From NCBI GenBank assembly GCA_023159155.1, contig JAJNNX010000041.1, positions 124,001-188,000 of the forward strand: a stretch of DNA of 64,000 nt. The letters run 5' to 3'. A program made the position numbers and the translations under genes. The notes below the pieces were generated by a model, which ran no database searches, was not told the origin of the DNA, and saw only the letters and a program-made list of their open reading frames with translations. This DNA comes from Ustulina deusta. Its lineage: Eukaryota; Ascomycota; Sordariomycetes; Xylariales; Xylariaceae. Position 1 is the stretch's first letter, and every line of letters starts with the position of its first letter. Shown one piece after another: positions 35,989 through 47,101 of this stretch.

Positions 35989-37372
35989 ATGGAACAAGTT
36001 CCCCGCCGAGCTCCGCTCCGTTCACTGAACCCTCTTACAGATTATAGCACTGTGTTCCTTCCATTCTCTCCCGAAGAGGAGGAACTCGTTTCACGGCTCT
36101 TACGGGACGATGACATTATCCCAGCTGGTCCTCTCGACTTTGGATCGCCCGAAGCCCCAAAACGAAAGCTAGGAGATTTAGCGGCCGACTGCCTGAATGC
36201 CCCTAGCGTTACGGGCATCGATTCCGCAGCTGCGAAGAGGTTGAAGCTCAATCAGAAGCATGAGGGCTCCGCAGTCAAAAAGCTTGCTTGTCCTTTCTTT
36301 AAGAGGGATGGCCATAATACGGCCATTTCTAGACCCTGTAGAGGTCCAGGTTGGGACTCAATTAGTCGAGTAAAGTACGTCCTACAAGGCAGTGATCTAA
36401 GCATGCCTTACCTGAATGAATGAATGCCTGTGCTGACTCAGCGTGTTGTAGAGAGCATCTTTATCGGTGCCACGCACTAAAGAATCAATGCAACCGGTGC
36501 GGTAACGGCTTCGACAGTCCTATTGACCTTGCTACACATCAGAGAAACCCAGAATCCTGTCCATTACTCCACACGCCCTTGCCCGAGGCCATCACTGGAG
36601 ACCAAATAGCCCGGCTACGATCCCGGGGTGGGAAGCGCGTGAACGGCAGCAACGAAGAGAAATGGGCATCTTTGTATCGAATTTTGTTTCCAAGCGACAG
36701 TTTCGTCCCAAGTCCTTGTGCGTATTCCCCACCCCGGCTTCCCTAACCATTCCGAACTAACTAGGTATTTTGCTTGCTCTAGATTATGACGAGCCTTGTG
36801 GCGGTTGCGTTTCCAAGGCTGGGTCTCGTTTGCTCGACGACTATCACCAGTATCAACTGCGAGAACTTGTACCCCTGGTTGAACAGGAGTTGGCTGCCAT
36901 CAGCCATAACAACAACATGAGCGACGATCTTTGTGCTCATATTGCCGACCGGCTCTCGCGGTTGAGTGTCAAAGTCCTCGATGGGTTCCAAGAGAAGTGC
37001 AAAATGGATATTGGGGAAAAAAAGCCGGTCGCGTGTCCCAGCCAACACGGGACAGCACTGGAGGATACTACGTGCGAGACAGTGCCCATGCTCAACGATT
37101 CACAGAAATTATTGAACAATGACTCCATGCTTGACATGCCCGAATTTGCCCTGGAGAATTTTGTTTTTTATGGTATGAAAATGGGAATAGCACTACAACG
37201 GGTCGAATGGCGTTTTCAGGAAGTGATTGATTTAGGATATATTACTGGGATATATATACTCTGCTATATATATGTTGAAGCACGAACTTTTCTTCGAGAC
37301 GGGAGTAGTTTACTCTTCCTCCCTAGCTTAGGTACCTCCTCGGTACCCAGGTACTTACTAGTTAGCGGGTGA
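35989..37372 (+). CDS. C2H2-type zinc-finger protein (fungal-specific family)
   Basis: Exons 35989-36374, 36452-36717 and 36783-37372 give 413 residues. The core is the fungal pattern ACPFFKRDG...CRGPGWDSISRVK|EHLYRCHALKNQCNRCGNGF, then DLATHQRNPESCPL and GDQIARLRSRG. That block ends in EEKWASLYRILFPSD and, across the second intron, VPSP|YYDEP. This CPF-x-(K/R)-x-D ... GPGW-(x)-RVKEHLYR-H ... EKW---Y-ILFP order is a well-known fungal C2H2 family. A KRKLGDL stretch before the finger may serve as nuclear signal. The first intron has a GTACGT donor and TTGTAG acceptor, and splicing rebuilds RVKEHLYR exactly. The C-terminal tail after about residue 345 is uncertain and may end earlier at an unrecognised splice site. 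Target unknown. Confidence 0.8.
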
Positions 37373-37770
37373 CGCATCGGCGCCGCCTTGACGCATTGCC
37401 GCCCCCGTATCATAGTGGTCAGCGGCTGATGAGATGATTTGCTGTTGTTCATCCCACCAGACCTGGTTATAAACTTGCCGCAGCGCATCTACACCAAAAG
37501 CCATGCACGGGCAGTCCTTTTCCGGGCCGGTAGTGCATTTTTGCACGTCGTCATCACTCCGGCCATCCTCGTCCTGGCAGAGAGGGGATTCTAGACTGAA
37601 GTATCACATGAAAGATCAATCTAACACTAATCTGAAAGCCTGACTAACATACCTTTGTCGGCCAAGGCGCTGACCCCGATCGACTCCCACCACTCGTTTG
37701 TAGCTGCACCCTGAAGCGGTCCCTCAGCACCACTTGCTTGCACTGCCGTATCAATAACACACGTTGCTTC
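37358..37770 (-). CDS. Partial gene, function unknown (3' exons only)
   Basis: Two exons read well on the minus strand. The upstream exon ends at 37653 (open from about 37770; contains AVQASGAEGPLQGAATNEWW, SIGVSALADK), with a GTATGT donor. The acceptor CAGTCTAG leads into exon 37590-37358 (SPLCQDEDGRSDDDV, CTTGPEKDCPCMAFGVDAL, VYNQVWWDEQQQIIS) and a TAG stop. The join keeps phase. Earlier exons were not placed; an ATG near 37924 (MSQRYSETSTVIR) is one candidate. The stop overlaps the last 15 bases of the convergent C2H2 model. No family recognised; the Trp- and Asp-rich composition suggests a folded protein. Confidence 0.4.
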
Positions 37771-37924
37771 TTATTTTTTGTTAATAGTGATTGAATCAAC
37801 AGACAGGTAACTCGTGTGGCCTTCTAGGTACTATGGCAGCCAATTCGGTCGGCAACTACAGTTGTGACAGCTATTGAGTCCTCACACTCGGATCACGGTG
37901 GAAGTCTCTGAATAACGTTGACTC

Positions 37925-38845
37925 ATGCGCGCTCTTTGGCAGTGCACTGTATTGGGCCAAGGCAGTCAGTTCAATCGAGTCGATGAGTTGCTCTCCATCT
38001 TCATCACTTGTTTACACAAGCTGATTGGCCATATGAGCTGCTCTCCTGCATGGTGTAATCCACACAAAGGATACCATGGATGCGGGATTCCTGCTCGATG
38101 CACGACTCGCTCACTCATCCAACGCCCCCAGTATAGACGCAGTTTTCTAGATGTGCCCTCCCTCAATAAATCTTCTGGTTGTAGGTCCCTTTCGCCAATT
38201 AGAAGTGCCAAGCTTGAAAGGTACATTATTAGTCTATTTCAGAAAAGCTAACCCGATTCATCCTGCTACCTTGCATTTCGTATGTACCCTTGTCTTGATC
38301 TTCCACTATCATTCCATTCATGCTTTATTCTATTCGTTCCAACCTGAACGTTAGCTTTTCTGCTAATTGTTCCTCATGCAGAAAACCTCCGTTCATAAAG
38401 GCAGCCATTGTTTTATTGCCGAGGAAACAGCCGACTTTATTACCTCGGTCCTTGGCAAGAAACATTATAAATATTGTGGCAGTGCACTGTGGCGTGTTCG
38501 TGGCTTTTCATATGTATTTTCAGAAAACCTGACGCCGGAATACCGGACTTAAGCGATGATCAAGTAACAACATCTCCTTTAGCTTCACTCAATCATTGGC
38601 TATCGGAAGCTACTGGTGACATTGTCAAAAACAATGGTATTACTTTATTTGGTTTAATTTAAATGTCTTTCTTTATTTTTATTTAAGTTCTACTTCTTCG
38701 TTTCGCTCCTTTTCCCCATGCTCTGCTGGGGCTCGCTCATTATTTTCGGCTGACTTTTTCCTGGACGCTGACCTCTCCTGCCCGTCTGGTTGTAGCACAC
38801 GACTCGTTGCACATACTGGGAGCGTAGAGGTCGAGAGCCTAAAGA
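37925..38845. other. Unresolved stretch before the AAA ATPase gene
   Basis: Plus-strand blocks at 38151-38218 (CPPSINLLVVGPFRQLEVPS, ending at a GTACAT donor) and 38380-38552 (GSHCFIAEETADFITSVLG, WRVRGFSYVFSENLTPEYRT) look coding-like but could not be joined with confidence. The 13-mer GGCAGTGCACTGT occurs twice (at about 37938 and 38479). The promoter of the gene at 38846 lies at the right end. Confidence 0.25.
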
Positions 38846-40366
38846 ATGGCGTCAAACTTCTCGGCCGAAGTCATTGGCGGGCACAGCCTCTTGATGCCTC
38901 ACATCCATGACCTGGGTCTTGTCAAGGACGCGCTGGAACGATGGGCATCTGGGCTCGATATCACGCGCCTGGGATCTCTAGCTGCATGTGTCAGCGTTGC
39001 TCCCGTCGCTTGGCGCTTCCTCAAGGCGGCTTGGATCGAATCATACAGCTGGATTCGGCAATTCTTCGTGGCATCAGTCACGGTTCCTGGGAGAGATCCT
39101 CTGAATAGGAATGTCATGAGTTGGGTCATGGCCAATGTCGTACAAAACCGTGGGATCCGATCTTATACCGCAAGAACGCAGGTTCACGCGGGAGATATGA
39201 CAGATAGGGCTGCGCTTTTGAAGAAGAAGCAGCGAGACGTTCAGTACCTCCCACACTTCGAGACAACCTTTTTCTGGCATGGGTCTTGCTTGTATTTCGT
39301 TTCGCGGTCTCTGGATAGCTTCCATGCATCGATGAGCGACCCCTCGTATGACGGAATTGGCGGCGAGGAACTCACTTTGGGCTGTCTAGGATGGTCCACT
39401 GAGCCTATCAAGAAGCTCGTACAGACTTGTCAGGAATATGCCGACAGGCAAACAGAGTTCTTTGTCATAATCTATGCCCGCGATCGGTATGGGATGTCAT
39501 GGCAGCCCAAGGCTCGAAAGCCCATCCGCCGAGTTGATACAGTCCACTTTGACGACAGATTGAAGCAAGCGCTACTAGCAGACATGCGGAAATATCTAGA
39601 TCCAAGCACGAAGAGACTTTACCAGAGCCGCAGCATGCCTTATCGGAGAGGCTATCTCTTTTTTGGACCTCCTGGTACGGGGAAGTCATCGCTCTCGACG
39701 GCTCTAGCTGGGGAATTTGGTCTTGATCTTTATGAGGTGAAGATCCCATGTGTTTCGAGCGACCAAGACCTAGAGCAGATGTTCTTAGAGATTCCCCCTC
39801 AGTGTATTGTGCTCCTCGAAGATATTGACGCCATATGGACGGACCGTGATTCTGAGAAAGATGAGACTCAGGCTGTCGCTCGATCAAGCTGTACACTCTC
39901 CGGCTTGCTAAACGTTTTAGATGGCGTAGGGTCAGCGGAAGGCCGGATCGTCATCATGACAACGAATAAGCCCGATCGCCTCGACAGCGCATTGGTGCGC
40001 CCCGGGCGCGTTGACATGAAGGTGATGCTCGGGAATATTAGCCGAAAGTCAGCGGAGCAGATGTTCGTGCGAATGTTTACGCCTGACCTCGCGAGTTCTA
40101 CTCTCGTAACCAAAGATGAATGTGACGCGACGGGCTCAAACGCGTCGTTACTCGAATTCGAGGCACTGCAAGAACTTGCTCTAGAATTCGCATCCCAGAT
40201 TCCCGACGATACATTTACTCCCTCACAGCTGCAAGGCTTTTTTCAGTTGCATCTGAACAGCGCGACCGAAGCAGTCGCTAATATCTCAAATTGGGTAGAA
40301 AGGGAACTATCTAGATCGCTCATAGATGACGATATCTCGGTCGTAAGCGAAGAGAAGACGTCGTGA
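38846..40366 (+). CDS. BCS1-like AAA+ ATPase
   Basis: An intronless gene of 506 residues from ATG 38846. Residues about 45-250 form the BCS1-specific N-domain (start VTVPGRDPLNRNVMSWVMAN; then ETTFFWHGSCLYFV, LTLGCLGWSTEPIKKLV). The AAA module has the sequence KPIRRVDTVHFDD at entry, Walker A GPPGTGKSS (274-282), Walker B VLLEDIDAI (about 322-330), sensor-1 MTTNKPDRLD and the arginine finger region ALVRPGRVDMKV. The family inserts a Rieske protein in mitochondria in yeast Bcs1. Filamentous fungi have many diverged paralogues of unknown role, and this looks like one: its N-terminus has no obvious Bcs1-type import signal, though hydrophobic residues at 45-60 could form a membrane helix. All catalytic residues are intact. 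Confidence 0.92.
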   Translation: MASNFSAEVIGGHSLLMPHIHDLGLVKDALERWASGLDITRLGSLAACVSVAPVAWRFLKAAWIESYSWIRQFFVASVTVPGRDPLNRNVMSWVMANVVQNRGIRSYTARTQVHAGDMTDRAALLKKKQRDVQYLPHFETTFFWHGSCLYFVSRSLDSFHASMSDPSYDGIGGEELTLGCLGWSTEPIKKLVQTCQEYADRQTEFFVIIYARDRYGMSWQPKARKPIRRVDTVHFDDRLKQALLADMRKYLDPSTKRLYQSRSMPYRRGYLFFGPPGTGKSSLSTALAGEFGLDLYEVKIPCVSSDQDLEQMFLEIPPQCIVLLEDIDAIWTDRDSEKDETQAVARSSCTLSGLLNVLDGVGSAEGRIVIMTTNKPDRLDSALVRPGRVDMKVMLGNISRKSAEQMFVRMFTPDLASSTLVTKDECDATGSNASLLEFEALQELALEFASQIPDDTFTPSQLQGFFQLHLNSATEAVANISNWVERELSRSLIDDDISVVSEEKTS

Positions 40367-41124
40367 TTTTGGTGTTTTGTATTATATAGGGTCGGGATTT
40401 CTTGTATTACGTTCTGTATTTATACTTGTCTTGTTTATAGAAGGGAGGTCATATGCATTTATATGCCAGACTCAAGGCATACGACAGGGTTTCAAGGCAC
40501 ATTTAGGAGAATTTTAAGTTTAACCACGATTGGCAGGTTGTACATTAGCTGGCGCCGATGCGCTGTAGACCTCAAGTCGCAGACTAGACTCGGTTCATCG
40601 CTCGTCTGCATGGAAGTGTATATAGATCATCTTTGCCCCTATTCCAAGAGAAAAGAGATAGGGCATAACACCTTAATGTTATATCACATATTGTTATTCA
40701 CTGTATCTCCTATGCAAGACAGAGTATAACATTGGCCTGACAGCGAGCGTCCAAAAAGCCGAAAGATAAAGTTCAGTTTTATGCAGTTCTGGAGCTAAAG
40801 CGACTTTGATGTTCCAAGTTCATTACAATGTGCTTCACAAAGAAGTTGCAAGAAGTGTTTATTATCAAACCGAAGTCTCTCTCCAAGTATCAAAATCAGG
40901 ACGCTAGGATACTTGCGATCTGGATGCTGCACATAAAACACCCTACTCCGCCATTCTATACATTATAATCTAAGCTTCTAAATAATCTAATAGTATTACT
41001 CAGTACCACCTTTGATACCCAGGACTTAGTTGTGAGGTGATAACCCTTCATTAAACTCTCGGCGATTTCTGTTCTCTTTGACCTTTCCCTGTTACTTAAT
41101 GAACCAATACTCCTAGATTACCAT
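40367..41124. other. Convergent intergenic region
   Basis: 3' flanks of the AAA ATPase gene (+) and the monooxygenase gene (-). No further gene seen. Confidence 0.5.
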
Positions 41125-43087
41125 CTACTGCGCCTTTGATGTGGTCCGAATGCGCAGGTACTCGTCCATGAAACCATTGAAGTCCTGGGGCTCGTAAGGG
41201 CTGAGGAGCTCCGACAAGAAGTTCGACTTGCGACGACTGTCCAGTTTCAAGTCCTCGAAGACACTATCGATATACTATCTCACACATTAGTTACTAGTTC
41301 ATCAAGCAGTCTGTATGCACGGTTAGAAGTCTTACCGAGATGAAATCATAAAGCGCGTAGGTATGCTTTTGCCCCTGATTGAGGTACCTCTTGCGAGTCC
41401 AAGTGTTCCAGAGCGATACTTCCTTCGCCATTGTATCGATGTCTGGCAACTCGACTTCTCCTAGCAAGTACAGAATAGCCCATAATGACTGGACCTCGGA
41501 GACAAGGGGCGTCTGGATTGTATGGATTTGTCCAAGTATGGCAAGAGACCTGTCGCCCTTTGCAGCCATGGACACGGGGACGACACGCCGGTATAGATTC
41601 CATCGCTTCTGAAGAGCGGGATCTAACCCCTTAGTATACACGAGTTTCGGGGGGTTGGCGAGAAAGGGAAGTTTCTCGTCTACAGTCTTATCAGCGACCT
41701 CGTAGTAAGTTCTCCAGTCAATATCTTGGCTTTCCGGGGAAGCCTCGACGTGATCGCTGTAAGCCGGGAGGCCAATCATGGCTTTATGCTTGGGGTCGAA
41801 AATCGCAAAATGGTCGCCCCAGCCAGTACACATGATCATGTAGTCGGCATTAACCCGGTCCGCTGACTTAAACTTGACTGTGTTGCCTTTGATCTCTTCA
41901 ACTAGATCCCGACGGATTGTAAGATTCGGATTGTGTAGTGTCGGCCAGAAATCGGTGAGCGTAACAAGTCCCAGTCCGGAGTGTGACCAGAAGACACTGG
42001 TATTCGGCTTAGCGCTTGTCTATGTTACGGGCAGGTCGCACTCTTGGGAAATTTACCTTTGACGATCAATCTCGGGTTTAAGCAGAGCTACGTGGTCTCC
42101 CTTGCCGTAACCGGCATGGATTGAACTGTTAAGGTCGAGGAAATCCCAGAATCGACCAATACACCATCGGCCAGGACGAGTCTGGTGAAACATCTTGTAG
42201 AGAAAGCCCTTGGTATTCAGGATAGAGGGGCTCAGGTGTGACATAAGTCTAGTTGAAGCAAATGCGATCGCATTAATCATGTTGAGCACTTTATATGGCA
42301 AAATGCTAAGGGGTCCGCCGCCTTCACGGCGGATTGCCCAGGTGACTTTCTTGCCCATCTTTATGAGCAAGTACACAGCATCGTATGCAGACTTAGCAGC
42401 CCCAACGACAACCACTTCCTTGATCTCTTCATCCGCAATCTCCTGGTAATGCGTCCCAAGGTCACGAGAGTGTATTATGGGCACTGAGCTCATTGAGAGG
42501 TCTAGGTCAGGGAGATTGGGAATGGACGTGACACCTGTGGCCACCAGGAGCTTCTCCGTCTCAATGACCTTGTCAGTGCCTTTGAGTGACAGTCGCCAGC
42601 CCCCTTCGAATTGCTTGGCATCTGTGACAAAAGTATTGAACCGTATACGACCTAAAAGGTCGTGATCTTCTGCATAATTCTGCAAGTAATTATGTATCAT
42701 TTCGCCCGTCACTTTGGGATCCTTAGGGTTGCCATTATTCCGCGGCATGGGAGTGTCCGAGTAGTTGAACAGCTTTCCAACATGTTAAAGGACACCCAAG
42801 ACAATTCCTTGTGGCGTCGAGATTGAACTTACGCCATGTCGCACCTGCGCCACCAGATTCGGATATAGTCGGTCTTTACTCCATACTCCCCCAACGGTGT
42901 TATCAGAGTCGATGATAATCAACTTCGTTGATGGCCGTAGTCGAAGATATGTTCTAGCTGCAACGAGCCCATACCAACCTACACAGGCTGTCAGTAAAAA
43001 ATCCCCATCACTAGGCTCTACCTGAACTATTGATTCACCTGCGCCAATAATGGCTACTTCGATTTGCGATATGCCGTCGGTCCCCAT
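41125..43087 (-). CDS. FAD-dependent monooxygenase (FMO/Baeyer-Villiger type)
   Basis: Exons 43087-43039, 42978-42833, 42772-42057, 42014-41336 and 41274-41125 give 579 residues, all phases matching. Splicing of exon 1 to 2 rebuilds the FAD dinucleotide motif VAIIGAGWYGL (Gly15, Gly17, Gly20), and exon 2 to 3 rebuilds VRHGLFNYSDTPM. A second Rossmann motif VVVVGAAKSAYDAV (about 185-198) should bind NADPH. The family block around LLVATGVTSIPNLP and the late MIMCTGWGD (the ATG motif of flavoprotein monooxygenases) are present. It would oxidise a carbon or insert oxygen using NADPH and O2. Its place beside the polyketide synthase suggests a tailoring role. One hydrophobic stretch, VLNMINAIAFASTRLM, could associate with membranes. 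The intron before exon 4 has two possible acceptors; only ACAAG keeps the frame. Confidence 0.9.
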
Positions 43088-45175
43088 GTCTCTAACTGCG
43101 ATGTTGAATTTGAAGAGTCCTTGTCGTGCTATTGGTTGAAGTCAGACCCCAAATTCAGGTTCGTAGTAGGTATATTGTTGATTAAAGTCCCGGGACTATG
43201 GTTTGACAGGCCCGAGGTGGTGGGTTTTACGTGTCAGTACGGGCAAACCCGACGTCTCGGTTCATTAAATAAATCGTATGACTATGACCCGATACTGTGG
43301 TCCTTGCGATGCCTAACAACAAGTATCCTCACTATCCACGTCTGGTCCGGCATCATGACGCTTGGGTGGCGTGGGTGGCCGGCATAAAGCCCACACCGTC
43401 CCAACGTGTCGGAACCTAACAGGTCACTGTGTGGTTGGAGAAACATCTGCGCTAGGATATATTACCCAAGTAAGCCCACCTCCTCGGTGTAGTGTCCTGG
43501 TAGCATTCAAGGTCGAAACCCCCGATTGCTCGATTCGTTCTATCGTCACCGTTATGTGGACAAGACAAACCTCAACAACTTCCTATTAGAGTGCACTGCC
43601 GAGTTGATCTCGACCGATTGAGGAGTTCGAGACAGCAAGGTAGGTATCTTGGTGGAGAGTAGCGGTGATGCAGCGGTAACGGTAACGGACCCGCTAGATA
43701 TCTACCCATGCCTGCTATCCGACGGGAGGTGTTTCGCAAACCTCGAAATATATCACATGCAATATACAGTCTCGGTCTGACGTATAGGACATATTAGGTC
43801 TATATATGCAACGAATTATTGGGCCTAGGAACTCAGCGAGGTCTTCTATATGTCAGAGTTTGAAACCCGAGACATTGAATGTTACTGTTTGATCTCCAGA
43901 TGCCTTCTTGTGTACAGTAGGCAGTCAAAGGACCTTTCGCACCTTAGAAGTTATTCGTAATCCGAGTACAATCTTTAAGCAGCTCTAGTTCCATTCCTTT
44001 CTTATAAAATAGATGTCTTAATTAAGCGTCTGCCTAGTCTAGAATAGTGTACTTACTGTAGTATGAACTATTAACAGTAGTGTAGTTTCTTTTGTACTAG
44101 GTAGATACAGGAAGGAGGGCCGCGATGCACGAATTCCCTAGCCTCACCAGGAACAAATGGTCACTTCTTACCTTACACGTAAGGTGGTTTCCGGCGGTGA
44201 GAGTAGCATGACAAGAATCCAAATGAGCCGTCAACCCATGCTAGGATCATAACCGATTTTTCTACACTAGTTCGACCGAACCAAGCAAGGGGCATCCATC
44301 GGCCATGTTTCACGAGCATCCTACACTACACTACTGCATATTAGTCATATTCGGACAACGCGTAATTAACACAAGCACGTAATCTCGGCACATATAGGCC
44401 ACACACCCGGTGACAGGTAAGTGACAGGTTCGAAATCTCTCACGAGCAACGTGCCACCAACACGACGACTTGGGCACATGATGTCAGGCACATGGTGTCA
44501 GGCACCCATTCACAACTCGATAGAGATTCGCTTAACTTCTTCGCAGGCCCTCTTCCATGCAGGCCTACCCCGGCTCTGGCTTAGTGGAGACTGCAACGGT
44601 AAATGGTCGGAGGTGCAGAAATGGTGCATCCAAAGGATTTCTCTACATGCGCGGAGAGCGGAGTAGGATTATAGTGCTATGTAGTGTAGTGATAGATTAA
44701 ACTTCATCCACTTCACCGCATAAGGGGGTATCTGCCTGTCAGACGTTGAGCCGAAGTCAGATCTCTGGGCAGCTAACGATACACTACATATGTACACAAG
44801 TAATGGTGGGTCCCTGACTCCATCTCCGGACAATATGCAAGGTTTATACATGAAGCTAGTCGAGAATGGAAGAAATTGGATGGCTTTGTTATTACAGTAC
44901 GCTATATTGTACGTGATGCAGGAGATTTTGGTTACCCCTGTCCCTACATGTAACTAGGTATACTTATAAGTATAACATCAGTACGCTAATGCACGCCGTT
45001 AAGACTTCACCGCATAAGATGGCGTTTGTTCTGCAGCACTATATACTAAGGCACAAAACCGGGTTTCAATGGGAGATGTTTGACTTTTCAGTGTCGCCTC
45101 TTGTGTACAAGTTTGACTAAACTAAACTTTCATGCACTAGACTGGGGTATGAAAATCTCCTGGTTTGGATCGCAA
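43088..45175. other. Two-kb gene-free region within the cluster
   Basis: It holds the promoter side of the monooxygenase and the 3' flank of the membrane protein. It contains several TACACTA/TAGTGTA copies (44045, 44088, 44263, 44322, 44327, 44682), but no coding block I recognise. Confidence 0.5.
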
Positions 45176-46339
45176 CTAGTTTGTGCCTTTCGCCTTCTCT
45201 CGCAGACAGCCTTCGCGGATGTACAGAGCCAAGGAGACGGTGGCTCCCGCCCCGATCGTGAGATATCCAATCAACATGGTGAATGCTAACGTAAGATTCG
45301 ACGCCACGGGCCGATTGGGCATCTTGGAAAGCAGCAAGAATGCCCAGGTCAGGCTAGCGAACTCGAAAATCGGAATGTCAAACTGTAGATACAGAAATGT
45401 GCCCCGAGCCAGGATATCGGGTAGTCCGCCAGTAGGACCTTCTGGCGCATGGGGAACTCGCATCCGCACCAGGTTGGTCCCCTCCTCGGTGCTCGTGAAT
45501 ATTCTTGCAACAGTGTAAAGACGGCCGATCGCTGCAGAAGCAGCAGCAAAGAGATATGACGCCCGAATCCACCTATGCGCTGTTTTTGGGGCTTGGACGA
45601 CATCGCTACTCTGGGAGAAAAGTAGCCGACGGAATAGTTTTGCCAGTAAGGTCTGAACCAATGTCACCCAGAGAGGATCTACCTGAAAGAGGGCTAGGTG
45701 CTTTTGATGGACTTCAGGTGTTCGCGCTTCTGGACCATTCCAGGTTGGTGCCAATCCCAGGATAGCGGGGAGAATTGCACCGAGCAGGAAACTGAATGGA
45801 AGCGCCAGGGCTGCATCCTGATCGCGGACCCGCAAGATTTCCGCACCGTCGATCCATAAGATATGATAGGCGTAGTAAAGTGGTAAGGATATTGCGCCAC
45901 CCAAAATCTGTGAGAGGGTCACAAAGACAAGTGGTCTAGCGAGTCAGGCGTTAGCACAGTTCTTGACGGGATGAGGTGAAGCAAGGGAATCCAACGTTGC
46001 TACTGCCCATGGTTTGCTCCCTGGCCGCATCATTTCTGCATACACCCATACAAACGATGACTGCAGGGTGGAATAGCCCTCGAATACCAATAATTGGAAT
46101 CCTTCGTCCGACCCATTAGTACCAAAGTAAAAGAAAGTGACGAGGAGGGCAATAGGGTAGTCAATGATAAAAATTCCGGTGTAATCAGTTTTGAGTGAGA
46201 TAGCTTCGTTCAATTTCCCGTTCAGCGGTGCCAGGAGATTTGCTTTGGTAGTGCCATTGAGTGTGTAGAATCCCCAGAGAAGGAAGCAGGCGACGAATGC
46301 GAGTGCACGGAAGCCAAATGCAACTGAGGTGGCCCTCAT
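45176..46339 (-). CDS. Polytopic membrane protein, family not recognised
   Basis: Exons 46339-45996 and 45935-45176 give 367 residues. The join (donor GTTGGA, acceptor CTCGCTAG) restores PWAVATPLVFVTLSQILGG. About eight hydrophobic segments are seen: FGFRALAFVACFLLWGFYTL, FIIDYPIALLVTFFYFG, TPLVFVTLSQILGG, ISLPLYYAYHILW, LPFSFLLGAILPAILGLAP, WIRASYLFAAASAAIGRLYTVA, FEFASLTWAFLLLSKM and LAFTMLIGYLTIGAGATVSL. Several acidic residues (DY, DG, FD) sit at the segment ends. Start ATG 46339 is the first in frame; the frame stays open to about 46519, so an upstream exon is possible. Similar integral membrane proteins in fungal clusters include terpene-cyclase-like and transport-related types, but no signature decides between them. 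Its position between the monooxygenase and the synthase argues for a pathway role. Confidence 0.7.
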
Positions 46340-47101
46340 CTTTGATAGGCAGTAGTTGTATGAACTTTGCTCAGCGACAGCAAAGTCGTCGTCTTCTCTC
46401 CTTCTGATATAGGTAGATGCCAGCGCTCCACTACGACCTTGCACTAAAAAGAGGGAAGATGCCGGCAGTACAACTTCCCTGTATGTGGACCTGTCAGTGT
46501 ATACACTAAAGTATGACACCGAACTCGGCAGCTGTTCTCAAGCTGCATATATAGCTTTTGAAGCAGGTGTGTTGTCAAACGGCATGCACAGTACTTGTGC
46601 AGATCAATGAGCCTATCCTCATCGAGCTAGGGTCCGACCAGGGTACATGGAATATTCCATGGAGAGTGGCAAGTTACAAAGCGGACCACCGTCATGCCAT
46701 TAGTGTACAGAACCCTCCGAGAGTCGCCAATAGGCTCCTCGGGCAGCGAGGTTAAAAGATGCAGTGGGAGAGTTAGGCAAACAAGGTAGGAGATAGAAAC
46801 AGAGTAGGGCTTACTACATAGGCTGGCATTTACTACATACACTATTGACCTTCCTTGAGCCAACTCCTACAGGAATTCCTAAATGCAAGTGCCGTCAATA
46901 GTTGCAGAAGCTCCCGTTGAGTGAATTCATCTAGTTCTCCAAAAAGGGTGATCTGCATCTGTGAGGCAGCGTAAACTAGATACCAATTAGTCGATTGAAT
47001 AGTAAAACATAATAAGATATAAAGCGATTGAGAAACCCGATTCAGGCTATCGTGGAACTGAAGTTCCTTGACATATATCAATTTATCTGTGTAGTATCAT
47101 A
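46340..47101. promoter_or_regulatory. Divergent region: membrane protein and PKS
   Basis: About 760 bases between divergently read genes; both promoters should lie here, which would suit co-regulation. No TATA-like or known factor site could be assigned with confidence. Confidence 0.5.

Noticed and set aside
45176..46339. Terpene cyclase call for the membrane protein
   Set aside because: Number of helices and cluster context fit, but no diagnostic motif was seen, so it is left unassigned.
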